From JAWLGZ01 sp041690635 (GTDB lineage Bacteria; Pseudomonadota; Gammaproteobacteria; Thiohalomonadales; Thiohalomonadaceae), in the NCBI GenBank assembly GCA_041690635.1, contig JAWLGZ010000001.1, positions 744,001 to 808,000 on the forward strand: a DNA stretch of 64,000 nucleotides, in the 5' to 3' direction. The translations under genes were made by a program, and so were the position numbers. This document shows, piece by piece, positions 1-7,921 of the stretch. Position 1 is the stretch's first letter; each line of letters starts with the position of its first letter. The notes under the pieces are model-generated. The model was not told the origin of the DNA. It was given only the letters and a program-made list of their open reading frames with translations, and ran no database searches.

Positions 1-1989
1 CAGGGACTCTTCGGCACGGCGCCGTTGCACCTCCAGCTCGAAGCTGTCCAGCGCAAACGAGACGTCGAGCGCCATCTCGTCCAGGAGCTGCAGCAGTTGC
101 GCATCGAAAAATCCCCGCTCGGCAGCGTAGACTGCCAGCACCCCGGCAGGCCGGCCGCCCCGACGGAGGGGAAAGGCGGCCGCGGAGCGGAACCCCATGC
201 GTTGCGCCTCCTGCCGGTTCATCATCAACGGGGCGACGGAGAGATCGTTGCTCACCTGCTGACTGTCCTCCTGCACTGCCCGTACCGGCAGCCCGTGGGT
301 GCCCGGTCCCGCGGCGTCGAGCCGCAGGCGCTCGCCGGCGAAGTACTCGGCGTTCTCCCCGTACCACGCCAACGTGCGGATATGCTCCTCCTCCACCATC
401 CCCACCCAGGCCGCGCGAAACCCGCCGTAGTCAACGGCAATCCGGCACACCGCCTCCAGCAGGCGGTCCTGCTCACGCACCCGGACGATCGCCTGGTTGG
501 TCTGGCTGAGCGCCGCATAGAGGTTGCTGAGACGCCGGATGCGTGCCTCCGCCTCCCGGCGCTCGGTGATGTCGCGGATGATCGCCTGATAATGGACTGT
601 ATGGTCGGTCCGGATGGCGCGGGCGCTGACCTCCACCGGAATCAGGCTACCGTCGGCGCGCCGGTGCTCCGCTTCATAGACCCGGGAGGCACCCACCTCG
701 GCGGCGGCCTCGGCCGGCTCGTTCAGCGGCGTGGTCCGCTCACCGCAGAGATCGTCCCAGCCCCGCTCCAGCAGCTCCGAACGGCCGTAGCCGTAAACCT
801 CGACCGCGCGGTCGTTGGCCTCGACAATCCGCCCCCCTGCGTCGGTCAAGACAATGATGTCGTTGGCGTACTTGGCCAGATAGTCGAAGTGGCGGGTCAA
901 CGCCTCCTGCCGCAGTGCGGAGCGGTAGCGGAAGGCACGGAACTCCGCCTGCTGCTTGCGCCACCAACTGGCGGTCGCTACCCCGGCGCCCATCAGCAAC
1001 AGCACGGAAACACCGGTGATGTGCCGCGCCAAAGTGCGCAGCGGCTCGAACACCTCCTCCTGGTCAATCTTGGCCACCAGTGCCCAGGGGCTGAGCCGCA
1101 CGTTGCGGGCGGCCGCCAGCACCGGCTCGCCCCGGTAGTCGATACCGGAAAAATGCCCCTGCCGTGCCAGGGCGGCGTGCGCACCCACCAGCCCAGGGGT
1201 GTCGCTCGGTACCGCCAACGGCAGTCCGGACGCCTGCGTACGGTTAAGAAAAATCACCTGCGCATTCTCCTCCCGCACCAGCAGGAGCGCCGCGGAAGGG
1301 CTGGCGGTCGGCCACGCCGCGAGCATCGGATAGAAGTACAGGTAAGGGTCGATGCGAAGCGCCAGGACGCCGACGGTCTCGCCCCCGTCATCGCGAACCG
1401 GCACAAACAGACCGAATCGGATCGGCCGCTCACCTGATTCCGGAAGGAGAAAATCGTCGAACTGGGGGAGACCGGTCTCCAGCGCACGGCGGAACGCCTC
1501 AGGACGGTCCCGGGCCTGGGGCTGACCCGCCTCGGCAACCACGCTCCCGTCCGGCGCCAGCACACGAACGGCCTCATAACGCGGGCGGATGACCATTGCC
1601 GACAGTGTGGCGATGAGATTGGTGTGGGCCCCCCGGGGTACCGTTTCGCCCGCCAGCAACTGGATGATGGTGTGGCGCGTGAACGGTTGCCGAAGCAGCG
1701 TCCTGGCGTCGCTGATGCGCTCCTCCTGCCAGTCGCGCACCTCCCGTGCCTTGGCTTCGACCACGGCGGCGAGGTCCGCCTGGGTCCGCTCCACGACGGC
1801 AGCCTCCTGCTGGCGCCACAGCAGGTAGGCCGCACAGGCCAGAAACAGCGCCAGCCCGAGGAACGCGAGGATGGCGCCGGGCAATAGTCGGCGTGGATCG
1901 AGAACGTTGCGCCCCCCGTTCTCCGCACCGTGCGGTGCCGGGTCGACGCCGGTGGCTGGCTCCTTAGCGCGGGGCTCCCTCTCAGGCAT
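1..1989 (-). CDS. Membrane sensor protein with Cache-like, PAS and GAF domains (partial, runs off the window)
   Basis: The frame is open from an ATG at 1989 through base 1, giving 663 visible residues; the C-terminus lies outside the window. A membrane segment lies near residues 32-52, followed by a periplasmic region of about 270 residues with the look of a double-Cache sensor, then a second membrane segment near 323-343. A PAS domain follows and ends in the typical PAC motif IIRDITERREAE near residue 470. A GAF-like domain occupies roughly residues 500-650. The output domain (histidine kinase or GGDEF/EAL) is not visible, so the protein is a signal-transduction receptor of unknown output. 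The domain order is seen in the translation; ligand and partner are unknown. It is divergent from the small membrane protein at 2155. Confidence 0.8.
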   Translation of the reverse strand, partial: MPEREPRAKEPATGVDPAPHGAENGGRNVLDPRRLLPGAILAFLGLALFLACAAYLLWRQQEAAVVERTQADLAAVVEAKAREVRDWQEERISDARTLLRQPFTRHTIIQLLAGETVPRGAHTNLIATLSAMVIRPRYEAVRVLAPDGSVVAEAGQPQARDRPEAFRRALETGLPQFDDFLLPESGERPIRFGLFVPVRDDGGETVGVLALRIDPYLYFYPMLAAWPTASPSAALLLVREENAQVIFLNRTQASGLPLAVPSDTPGLVGAHAALARQGHFSGIDYRGEPVLAAARNVRLSPWALVAKIDQEEVFEPLRTLARHITGVSVLLLMGAGVATASWWRKQQAEFRAFRYRSALRQEALTRHFDYLAKYANDIIVLTDAGGRIVEANDRAVEVYGYGRSELLERGWDDLCGERTTPLNEPAEAAAEVGASRVYEAEHRRADGSLIPVEVSARAIRTDHTVHYQAIIRDITERREAEARIRRLSNLYAALSQTNQAIVRVREQDRLLEAVCRIAVDYGGFRAAWVGMVEEEHIRTLAWYGENAEYFAGERLRLDAAGPGTHGLPVRAVQEDSQQVSNDLSVAPLMMNRQEAQRMGFRSAAAFPLRRGGRPAGVLAVYAAERGFFDAQLLQLLDEMALDVSFALDSFELEVQRRRAEESL

Positions 1990-2154
1990 TCTCCTCCGCC
2001 TCTGCGATCCGCGCCGATAGGGGGATCCGGACCGTATTTTCCGGCTGGAAAGATAAGGATAGACAAGCGGCCTGCCTCGCCTGCTGGAGAGGGAATTGAC
2101 GGCAGGGGATTGAGTCTTAGTCTGGGAAGAAAGGGGTCGGGCGAGGGAAAGCCC

Positions 2155-2376
2155 ATGTTCATATCGAGACCGCCGCCGGAGCTCCCGGACCGGGAGCGGG
2201 AGCGGCACGCGAGCTGGCGCCGTTACACCCGCAAGTACCGGCGCAAACAAAGTATCGTGAGAGACGTCTGGCTGGTCAGTGGCGCGTTGATGCTGGTGGT
2301 CTCCACCGGGGGCGCATTGATCCTGGCGTTGGGCACCGCCTTCATCTCCTTCATGATCCTCGACGAGACCCGCTGA
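2155..2376 (+). CDS. Small membrane protein of unknown function (73 aa)
   Basis: The open frame extends further upstream, but the ATG at 2155 is the likely start because the upstream residues are low-complexity and overlap the 5' region of the divergent sensor gene. The first 37 residues are very basic and Arg-rich (RERERHASWRRYTRKYRRK). A hydrophobic stretch of about 30 residues follows, rich in Val, Leu, Ala and Gly, and could form one long or two short membrane spans. I do not recognise the family. Its separation from porG by about 220 bases argues against an operon with it. It may be a real small inner-membrane protein with a cytoplasmic basic N-terminus. Confidence 0.5.
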   Translation: MFISRPPPELPDRERERHASWRRYTRKYRRKQSIVRDVWLVSGALMLVVSTGGALILALGTAFISFMILDETR

Positions 2377-2600
2377 GAGTCGGGCGAGCAGTGGTGTGGT
2401 TTTCGCCGACAGAGATTGTGTCGCCGATCCCCGGAGCAAACCGGTGGGCGCACTGTCAAAAGCCGGTAGCAAGCGGTCGTTAACATCCCCAACTCCTGGA
2501 TAGCGGGCAGCCGGCGGCGGACGAACGTTGTTCGACCACCCTTCGGGAGTTATTGTTGAACCGCGATCCATAAACGGCTAGACCAGGAAGGCCCCGACCC

Positions 2601-3185
2601 ATGTCCCTGATCGAGATCCGAATCCACGGCCGCGGCGGCCAGGGTAACGTCGTCGCCGCCAACCTGCTCGCCATGGCCGCCTTCGAGGTGGGCCGTCACG
2701 GGCAGGCCTTTCCCAACTTCGGCGCCGAGCGGCGCGGCGCCCCGGTGGTCGCCTTCGTGCGCATCGCCGACCGCCCCATCCGCCGCCGCTGCCAGGTGCA
2801 GACCCCCGCCTACCTGATCATCCAGGACGAGGCGCTGCTCCATGTGCCGGGGGTCACCGACGGCCTGCTCCCGGGGGGCGGCGTGCTGATCAACTCGGCC
2901 CGCCCCGCCGAGGCGTTCGATCTGCGCGACGATGTGGAGGTGATCACGCTGCCCGCCTCCATCCTGGCCAAGGAGTACCTGGGCCGCCCGGTCCCCAACA
3001 CCGCGCTGCTCGCCGGCTTCCTGGCGCTGACCGGGATGTTCCCCACCGATGCGCTGATCAAGGTGCTCGGCCACAAGTTCCGGGGCGAGGTGCTGGAGCG
3101 CAACACCCACCTGATTCGTGAAGCGACCGGCCGGGTTCCCGCCGGACACTGGAACAAGGAGACCGCCCATGTTGAAGGCGCTTGA
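2601..3185 (+). CDS. porG: Pyruvate/2-oxoacid:ferredoxin oxidoreductase, gamma subunit
   Basis: This 194-residue protein has the PorG/KorC family signature near the N-terminus (IHGRGGQGNVVAANLLA, residues 8-24) and the usual family length. In the family this subunit packs with the alpha and beta subunits of the TPP- and Fe-S-dependent enzyme that interconverts pyruvate plus CoA with acetyl-CoA, CO2 and reduced ferredoxin. The stop codon lies 14 bases inside porA, so the two are translationally coupled. An AGGAAG-like ribosome site precedes the ATG. In an autotroph the enzyme may run in the carboxylating direction; substrate preference (pyruvate versus another 2-oxoacid) cannot be settled from sequence. 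Confidence 0.93.
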   Translation: MSLIEIRIHGRGGQGNVVAANLLAMAAFEVGRHGQAFPNFGAERRGAPVVAFVRIADRPIRRRCQVQTPAYLIIQDEALLHVPGVTDGLLPGGGVLINSARPAEAFDLRDDVEVITLPASILAKEYLGRPVPNTALLAGFLALTGMFPTDALIKVLGHKFRGEVLERNTHLIREATGRVPAGHWNKETAHVEGA

Positions 3186-4341
3186 GGGCTCCCAGGCGAT
3201 CGCCGAGGCGGTGGCCCTGTGCCGCCCGCAGGTGGTTGCCGCCTATCCGATCACCCCGCAGACCCATATCGTGGAGAACATCTCCAAGCTGGTGGCGGAT
3301 GGCAAACTGCACTGTGAGTTCGTCTCGGTGGAGAGCGAGTTCTCCGCCGCCTCGGTGGTGCTCGGCGCCGCCGCCGCCGGCTCGCGCACCTACACCGCCA
3401 CCGCCTCCCAGGGGCTGCTGCTGATGGTCGAGGTGCTCTACAACATCGCCGGCATGCGCATCCCGGTGGTGATGACCTGCGCCAACCGTGCCATCTCCGC
3501 GCCGCTCTCCATCTGGAACGACCAGCAGGACTCCATGGCGGCGCGCGACGCCGGCTGGATCCAGCTCTACTGCGCCGACAACCAGGAGGCGGTGGACACC
3601 ACCGTCCAGGCCTACCGCATTGCCGAGCGCACCGAGCTGCCGGTGATGGTCTGCATGGACGGCTTCACCCTGACCCATACCCTGGAGGCGATCGACATTC
3701 CCGAGGCCGCGCAGGTGGATGAGTACCTGCCGCCGTATCAGTTTTCGCGGCGGCTCGACCCCGCCCGGCCCATCTCCATGGGGACCCTGCTCTCGCCGGA
3801 CTTCTACCCCGAAGCGCGCCACTCCCATCACCAGGCGCTGATCAATGCGCAGGCGGTCATCGAGGAGGCGGACGCCAAGTGGGCGTCGCTCACCGGCCGC
3901 GCCGCCGGCGGACTGCTGACGGTGGAGGGCCCCGAGGAGGCGCATATCGGCATCCTGGTGCTCGGCTCGGTGCTCGGCACGTTACGCGCGGCACAGGCGG
4001 AGTACACCGACGCCCCCGCGGCGAAACTGATCAAGCTGCGCAGCTTCCGCCCCTTCCCGGTGGAGGCGCTGAAGCGGGCGGTCGCGGGACTGACCGATCT
4101 GATCGTGGTGGAACGGGCGCTGTCGCCCGGCCACGGCGGCATCATCGGCCCCGAGGTACGGGCCGCACTGACCGAACTGGAGAGCGCACCGCGGGTGCAC
4201 AACGTCGCCCTCGGCCTCGGCGGCCGCGACGTGCCGATGGATATCTACCCGCGCCTGCTGGCGCTGGCGAATGAGCCGCTGCCGGTCCGCTTCGCCGTCC
4301 TCGACGCCGACCTCTCCAAGCTCCCCGAAGAGGATCGTTAG
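3169..4341 (+). CDS. porA: Pyruvate/2-oxoacid:ferredoxin oxidoreductase, alpha subunit
   Basis: The 390-residue product begins MLKALEGSQAIAEAVALC and contains the family hallmarks AAYPITPQTHIVE (residues about 22-34) and EFSAASVVLGAAAAGSRTYTATASQG in pieces: a pyrimidine-binding TPP domain followed by the transketolase C-terminal-like domain. The ATG at 3169 overlaps the end of porG by 17 bases; the open frame continues upstream but only antisense-like residues are encoded there. Together with porG and porB it forms the cytoplasmic 2-oxoacid oxidoreductase. An inverted-repeat element separates it from porB. Confidence 0.94.
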   Translation: MLKALEGSQAIAEAVALCRPQVVAAYPITPQTHIVENISKLVADGKLHCEFVSVESEFSAASVVLGAAAAGSRTYTATASQGLLLMVEVLYNIAGMRIPVVMTCANRAISAPLSIWNDQQDSMAARDAGWIQLYCADNQEAVDTTVQAYRIAERTELPVMVCMDGFTLTHTLEAIDIPEAAQVDEYLPPYQFSRRLDPARPISMGTLLSPDFYPEARHSHHQALINAQAVIEEADAKWASLTGRAAGGLLTVEGPEEAHIGILVLGSVLGTLRAAQAEYTDAPAAKLIKLRSFRPFPVEALKRAVAGLTDLIVVERALSPGHGGIIGPEVRAALTELESAPRVHNVALGLGGRDVPMDIYPRLLALANEPLPVRFAVLDADLSKLPEEDR

Positions 4342-4352
4342 GAAAAGCATGC

Positions 4353-4527
4353 ACCGCAGAGGTCACACGACTGCATGGATGCAGGAGTTAGAGCAACGCA
4401 TGGAGCGGTTGCCGAGAGGTCACAGAGAAAGACATGGACAGCGTCCATTGGCGTGTTAGCACGAGAGAAGCTGGGCCGGGTCTTTGTTATTTGCGGACCG
4501 ACCTTCCCTCTGCGACCTCTGCGGTGA
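4353..4527. repeat. Dispersed inverted repeat family A, copy 1 (between porA and porB)
   Basis: The left arm starts ACCGCAGAGGTCAC and the right arm ends CCTCTGCGACCTCTGCGGTG. About 135 bases lie between the arms and hold no convincing ORF. This is the longest and most diverged copy of a family seen at least ten times in the window. Because porA and porB encode subunits of one enzyme, the element probably sits inside an operon. Confidence 0.75.
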
Positions 4528-4566
4528 AATCGGTTTAAACGGTGCCGAGAGCACCCGAAGGCAGGA

Positions 4567-5565
4567 ATGACGATGACACAGGAAACGACCATCCCCGTGA
4601 GTGAACTGCGCAACAGGCAGCCCCGCTACAGCGCCGTGGAGTCGGGCCACCGGGCCTGTCTCGGCTGCGGCCAGGCGCTGGCGGTGCGGCTGGTGACGGA
4701 GGCGACCGGCCCCGACATCATCGTCGCCAACGCCACCGGCTGCCTGGAGATCTTCACCACACCGTGGCCCGAATCCTCCTGGAAGGTGCCCTGGATCCAC
4801 TCCCTGTTCGAGAACACCGGCGCGGTGGCCTCGGGGATCGAGGCGGCGATGAAGGCCCAGGGCAAGAGCACCAAGGTGGTCGCCATGGGCGGCGACGGCG
4901 GCACCTTCGACATCGGCTTCCAGGCGCTGTCGGGGATGCTGGAGCGCGACCACAACGTGCTCTACGTCTGCTACGACAACGAGGCCTACATGAACACCGG
5001 CGTGCAGCGCTCCGGCTCCACGCCGCATGCGGCGATGACCAACACCTCGCCGCCGGGCCGGGAGCGGATGGGCAAACGCCATCTGAAGAAGGATGTGATC
5101 AACATCGTCGCCTCGCACCACATCCCCTACGCGGCGACCGCCTCGGTGGCCTACCCCTCCGACCTGCGCAAGAAGGTGCGCCGGGCACTGGCCATCGAAG
5201 GCCCCACCTTCCTCCAGATCCACGCACCCTGCCCGCTCGGCTGGGGCCACGAGGGGAACAAGAGCATCGAGATCGGGCGTCTGGCGGTGGAGAGCGGACT
5301 CTATCCGCTCATCGAACTGGAGCGCGGCGAGATCACCGGCGTGATGCCGATCCGCAAGCAGGTGCCGGTGGCCGCCTACCTCAAGGCGCAGCAGCGCTTC
5401 CGCCACCTGTTCGCCGACGACACCCGCGCCAAAAAGGAGCTGGAACACCTGCAGGCGCTGGCGGACCACAACATCGAGGTGTACGGCCTGCGGGCCGACG
5501 CCGACGACATGCGCGACACCTCCGGTGCGGACACCGTCCGCCGCGGCGGCGCCCGCTGGGCGTAA
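4567..5565 (+). CDS. porB: Pyruvate/2-oxoacid:ferredoxin oxidoreductase, beta subunit (TPP-binding)
   Basis: This 332-residue protein carries an N-terminal CLGCGQALAVRL cysteine motif, the NATGCLEIF segment with a further cluster cysteine, and the TPP/Mg motif GDGG followed about 28 residues later by CYDNEAYMNTG. These are diagnostic of PorB. It binds thiamine diphosphate and one Fe-S cluster and reacts with the 2-oxoacid. It is the third subunit gene of the locus. An alternative start MTQ four bases downstream-in-frame (residue 3) is equally plausible. Confidence 0.94.
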   Translation: MTMTQETTIPVSELRNRQPRYSAVESGHRACLGCGQALAVRLVTEATGPDIIVANATGCLEIFTTPWPESSWKVPWIHSLFENTGAVASGIEAAMKAQGKSTKVVAMGGDGGTFDIGFQALSGMLERDHNVLYVCYDNEAYMNTGVQRSGSTPHAAMTNTSPPGRERMGKRHLKKDVINIVASHHIPYAATASVAYPSDLRKKVRRALAIEGPTFLQIHAPCPLGWGHEGNKSIEIGRLAVESGLYPLIELERGEITGVMPIRKQVPVAAYLKAQQRFRHLFADDTRAKKELEHLQALADHNIEVYGLRADADDMRDTSGADTVRRGGARWA

Positions 5566-5580
5566 GAACCAAAGCCTTGA

Positions 5581-5729
5581 ACCGCAGAGGGCGCGAAGGA
5601 CGCAGAGAAATACCGATGAGTGGGGTTCTGGTTGTGAATGAGGCGGATGAGTACAAGTCAACTGGTTATGACTTGCCTGCCTTTGTCGCAGATGGGTTTT
5701 CTCTGCGTCCTCCGCGTCCTCTGCGGTGA
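5581..5729. repeat. Dispersed inverted repeat family A, copy 2 (between porB and the GltD-like gene)
   Basis: The left arm reads ACCGCAGAGGGCGCGAAGGA and the right arm ends CCGCGTCCTCTGCGGTG. The interior of about 90 bases shows no gene. As with copy 1 it lies between genes of one apparent operon. Confidence 0.75.
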
Positions 5730-5755
5730 TCATTAGATGATTCAGTGAGGTTGAA

Positions 5756-7444
5756 ATGACTATCCTGACGCGCGGCGCCTACGCGGAAGCGGGCACCACC
5801 CTGAACTACAAGACCGGCACCTGGCGGGTGCAGCGGCCGGTGCATCGGCACGGCAGCGCGCCGTGTCACTCGGTCTGCCCCGCGGGCGAGGATGCCCAGG
5901 CCTATCTCGCCAAGATCGAGGAGGGCGACGTCAAGGGGGCCTGGCAGGTACTGGTGACCGCCAACCCGATGCCGGCAACCACCGGCCGGGTCTGCCACCA
6001 CCCCTGCGAGAACGCCTGCAACCGGGGCGCCTACGACGAGGCGATCGCCATCCACCACGTGGAGCGCTGGCTCGGTGACCAGGCGCTGGAACACGGCTGG
6101 GAGTACCCGGTGAAAAGGCCGGCGGCCGATGCCCCGTGCATGGCGGTGGTCGGCGCCGGTCCGGCGGGCATCGCCTGCGCCTATCACCTGCTGCGCCAGG
6201 GGTACAACGTCACCCTGTTCGATGAGCTGCCGGTCGCCGGCGGCACCCTGCGCACCGCGCTGCCCCCCTACCGGCTGCCGCGTGAGGTGCTGGACAAGGA
6301 GATCGAGCGCATCCTGGCGCTCGGCATCGACTTCCAGGGCCATAAACGGCTCGGCCGCGACATCTCCCTGGAGGAGTTGCGGTCGGAGTACCGTGCGGTC
6401 TTTCTCGGCCCCGGGCGCCAGCTCGGCCGCGAGTGGAGCGTCGACGGCGCCACCCCGCGCGACCTGCACTACGGCATCGACCTGCTGCGCGACTGGATCT
6501 CGGTCGGCACCGTGCCCACCCCCAAATCGGTCGCCATCATCGGCGGCGGCAACACCGCGGTCGACCTCTCCCGCATCCTGAAGCGGGCCGGGGTGAACGA
6601 CATCCATCTCGTCACCCACCAGTCCCTGCCGGGCGAGGATGAGCGGGATGTCATGACCGCCATCCCGCGCGAGATCAGCCAGGCGCTGGAAGAGGGGGTG
6701 GAGATCCACCCCAACCGCGGCATCCGCCGCCTCATCCTGCGCGGTGAGCGGGTGGTCGGCGTGGAGATGGTGCGGATGAAGAAGCTGGACCGCGGCGGCG
6801 GCCGGCTGGAACGGGTCGCCTTCGAAGGTACCGAGACGGTGCTGCACGTGGATCAGGTGATCCCGGCCATCGGCCAACTGGTCGATCCGGAAGGGATGGA
6901 GAACCTGCTGGACGGGGCCCACGAGTTCACCGTAAACACCTGGGGCGTGACGGAGAAACATCCGGGTGTCTTCGCCGGTGGTGATGCACGCCACGGCAGC
7001 AGCGGGACGGTCTCTGGCGCCATTGGCGACGGTCGGCGGGCAGCGCTCGCCATGGACCGTCACGCCCGCGGTGAGGCCAATCCCGAGGTGGAAGCATACG
7101 GCCCCAACGTGGAGTTCAAACAGCTCAACCTGAACTACTTCGAACACGCCCCGCGCCCGCACGAACAGGTGGTGCCGGCCAACGAACGTCAGGGAGACGG
7201 GGAAATTGAGCAGGGGCTCACCCACGACCAGGTTGTGTTCGAGGCACGCCGCTGCTTCTCCTGCGGCAGCTGCTTCGCCTGCGACAACTGCTGGACCCTC
7301 TGCCCCGATGCGGCGGTGCTGAAGACCCGGGAGGCGGCCTCTGATGGCTCCCATTACGTATTCGACTACGACTACTGCAAGGGCTGCGGCCTGTGCGCCA
7401 ACGAGTGTCCCTGTGGGTTCATCGCCATGGAGGATGACTACTGA
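5756..7444 (+). CDS. GltD-type FAD/NAD(P) oxidoreductase fused to a PorD-type 2x[4Fe-4S] ferredoxin
   Basis: The 562 residues divide into three parts. The N-terminal Fe-S region (APCHSVCPAGEDAQAYL and RVCHHPCENACNRG, residues 35-90) is that of glutamate synthase small subunits. The central disulfide-oxidoreductase-type module has a FAD site (VVGAGPAGIACAYHLLRQG, about 130-148) and an NAD(P) site (AIIGGGNTAVDLSRIL, about 260-275). The C-terminal ferredoxin (CFSCGSCFACDNCWTLCP and CKGCGLCANECPCGF) matches PorD. It probably passes electrons between the 2-oxoacid oxidoreductase and NAD(P)H, so it may supply reduced ferredoxin for pyruvate synthesis. The link to porGAB rests on adjacency and on the PorD domain. 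Confidence 0.88.
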   Translation: MTILTRGAYAEAGTTLNYKTGTWRVQRPVHRHGSAPCHSVCPAGEDAQAYLAKIEEGDVKGAWQVLVTANPMPATTGRVCHHPCENACNRGAYDEAIAIHHVERWLGDQALEHGWEYPVKRPAADAPCMAVVGAGPAGIACAYHLLRQGYNVTLFDELPVAGGTLRTALPPYRLPREVLDKEIERILALGIDFQGHKRLGRDISLEELRSEYRAVFLGPGRQLGREWSVDGATPRDLHYGIDLLRDWISVGTVPTPKSVAIIGGGNTAVDLSRILKRAGVNDIHLVTHQSLPGEDERDVMTAIPREISQALEEGVEIHPNRGIRRLILRGERVVGVEMVRMKKLDRGGGRLERVAFEGTETVLHVDQVIPAIGQLVDPEGMENLLDGAHEFTVNTWGVTEKHPGVFAGGDARHGSSGTVSGAIGDGRRAALAMDRHARGEANPEVEAYGPNVEFKQLNLNYFEHAPRPHEQVVPANERQGDGEIEQGLTHDQVVFEARRCFSCGSCFACDNCWTLCPDAAVLKTREAASDGSHYVFDYDYCKGCGLCANECPCGFIAMEDDY

Positions 7445-7456
7445 TCCGACCTGGCC

Positions 7457-7548
7457 GTAGGAGCCCGCCCCTGCGGGCGAACCGGGGTGCCGGTGCGGCC
7501 GAGATGAAGCGGCTGCGCCGCTGTTCGCCCGGAGGGCCGGGCTCCCAC
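7457..7548. repeat. Short intergenic inverted repeat (family C)
   Basis: GTAGGAGCCCGCCCCTGCGG at the left pairs with a right arm ending GGGCCGGGCTCCCAC. The interior also contains GC-rich dyads. It follows the GltD-like gene directly and could act as a transcript-end hairpin or as a REP-like element. A related GGGCTCCCACC arm occurs near 37550. Confidence 0.5.
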
Positions 7549-7623
7549 ATGCACCAGAGTTGACGTCCCCGCGGATTCCCGTACAATCTCGCCGCTCGAC
7601 CGGACGGACACACGTCCGGTCAT

Positions 7624-7700
7624 GGAGCGGTAGTTCAGTTGGTTAGAATACCGGCCTGTCACGCCGGGGGTCGCGGGTTCGAGTCCCGTCCGCTCCGCCA
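7624..7700 (+). tRNA. tRNA-Asp (GTC)
   Basis: The 77-base sequence folds into a cloverleaf. The acceptor arm GGAGCGG pairs with CCGCTCC, the D-arm contains AGTTCAGTTGGTTAGAA, and the anticodon arm GGCCTGTCACGCC has anticodon GTC at 7658-7660. The T-arm is GCGGGTTCGAGTCCCGT, and CCA is encoded. Confidence 0.97.
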
Positions 7701-7705
7701 ACACA

Positions 7706-7737
7706 AAAACGCCCGGCTCGCCGGGCGTTTTCTTTTT
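7706..7737 (+). terminator. Rho-independent terminator of tRNA-Asp
   Basis: The hairpin arms CGCCCGGC and GCCGGGCG are followed by TTTTCTTTTT, directly after the encoded CCA. Confidence 0.85.
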
Positions 7738-7756
7738 CCCCCCTTGAAAACAGGAT

Positions 7757-7843
7757 CACCGCAGAGAACGCAGAGGAGACCTCCCATACGGTCTCCCCGC
7801 GCAACATCCCCTTTCTCTGCGACCTCCGCGGACTCTGCGGTAA
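7757..7843. repeat. Dispersed inverted repeat family A, copy 3
   Basis: The left arm CACCGCAGAGAACGCAGAGG faces a right arm CTGCGACCTCCGCGGACTCT ending in GCGGT. The copy is compact, about 87 bases, between the tRNA terminator and the 3' end of the VWA gene. Confidence 0.75.
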
Positions 7844-7855
7844 ATTGTTTCAGTC

Positions 7856-7921
7856 GTAGGGAGCAATCTTATTGCGCCGCGTTATGCAAAAAAAAACCGG
7901 CGTAATGAGATTGCACCCTAC
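7856..7921. repeat. Short inverted repeat (family D) overlapping the stop of the VWA gene
   Basis: GTAGGGAGCAATCTTATTGC pairs with GTAATGAGATTGCACCCTAC. The hairpin loop is A-rich. The right arm overlaps the stop codon of the minus-strand NorD/CbbO-like gene, so it may also serve as its transcript-end hairpin. Confidence 0.55.

Noticed and set aside
25..1437. Long plus-strand ORF of 470 codons at the window start
   Set aside because: It is antisense to the sensor gene, whose minus-strand frame encodes recognisable PAS and GAF sequence. The plus-strand product is rich in Arg, Pro and His like other GC-driven shadows.
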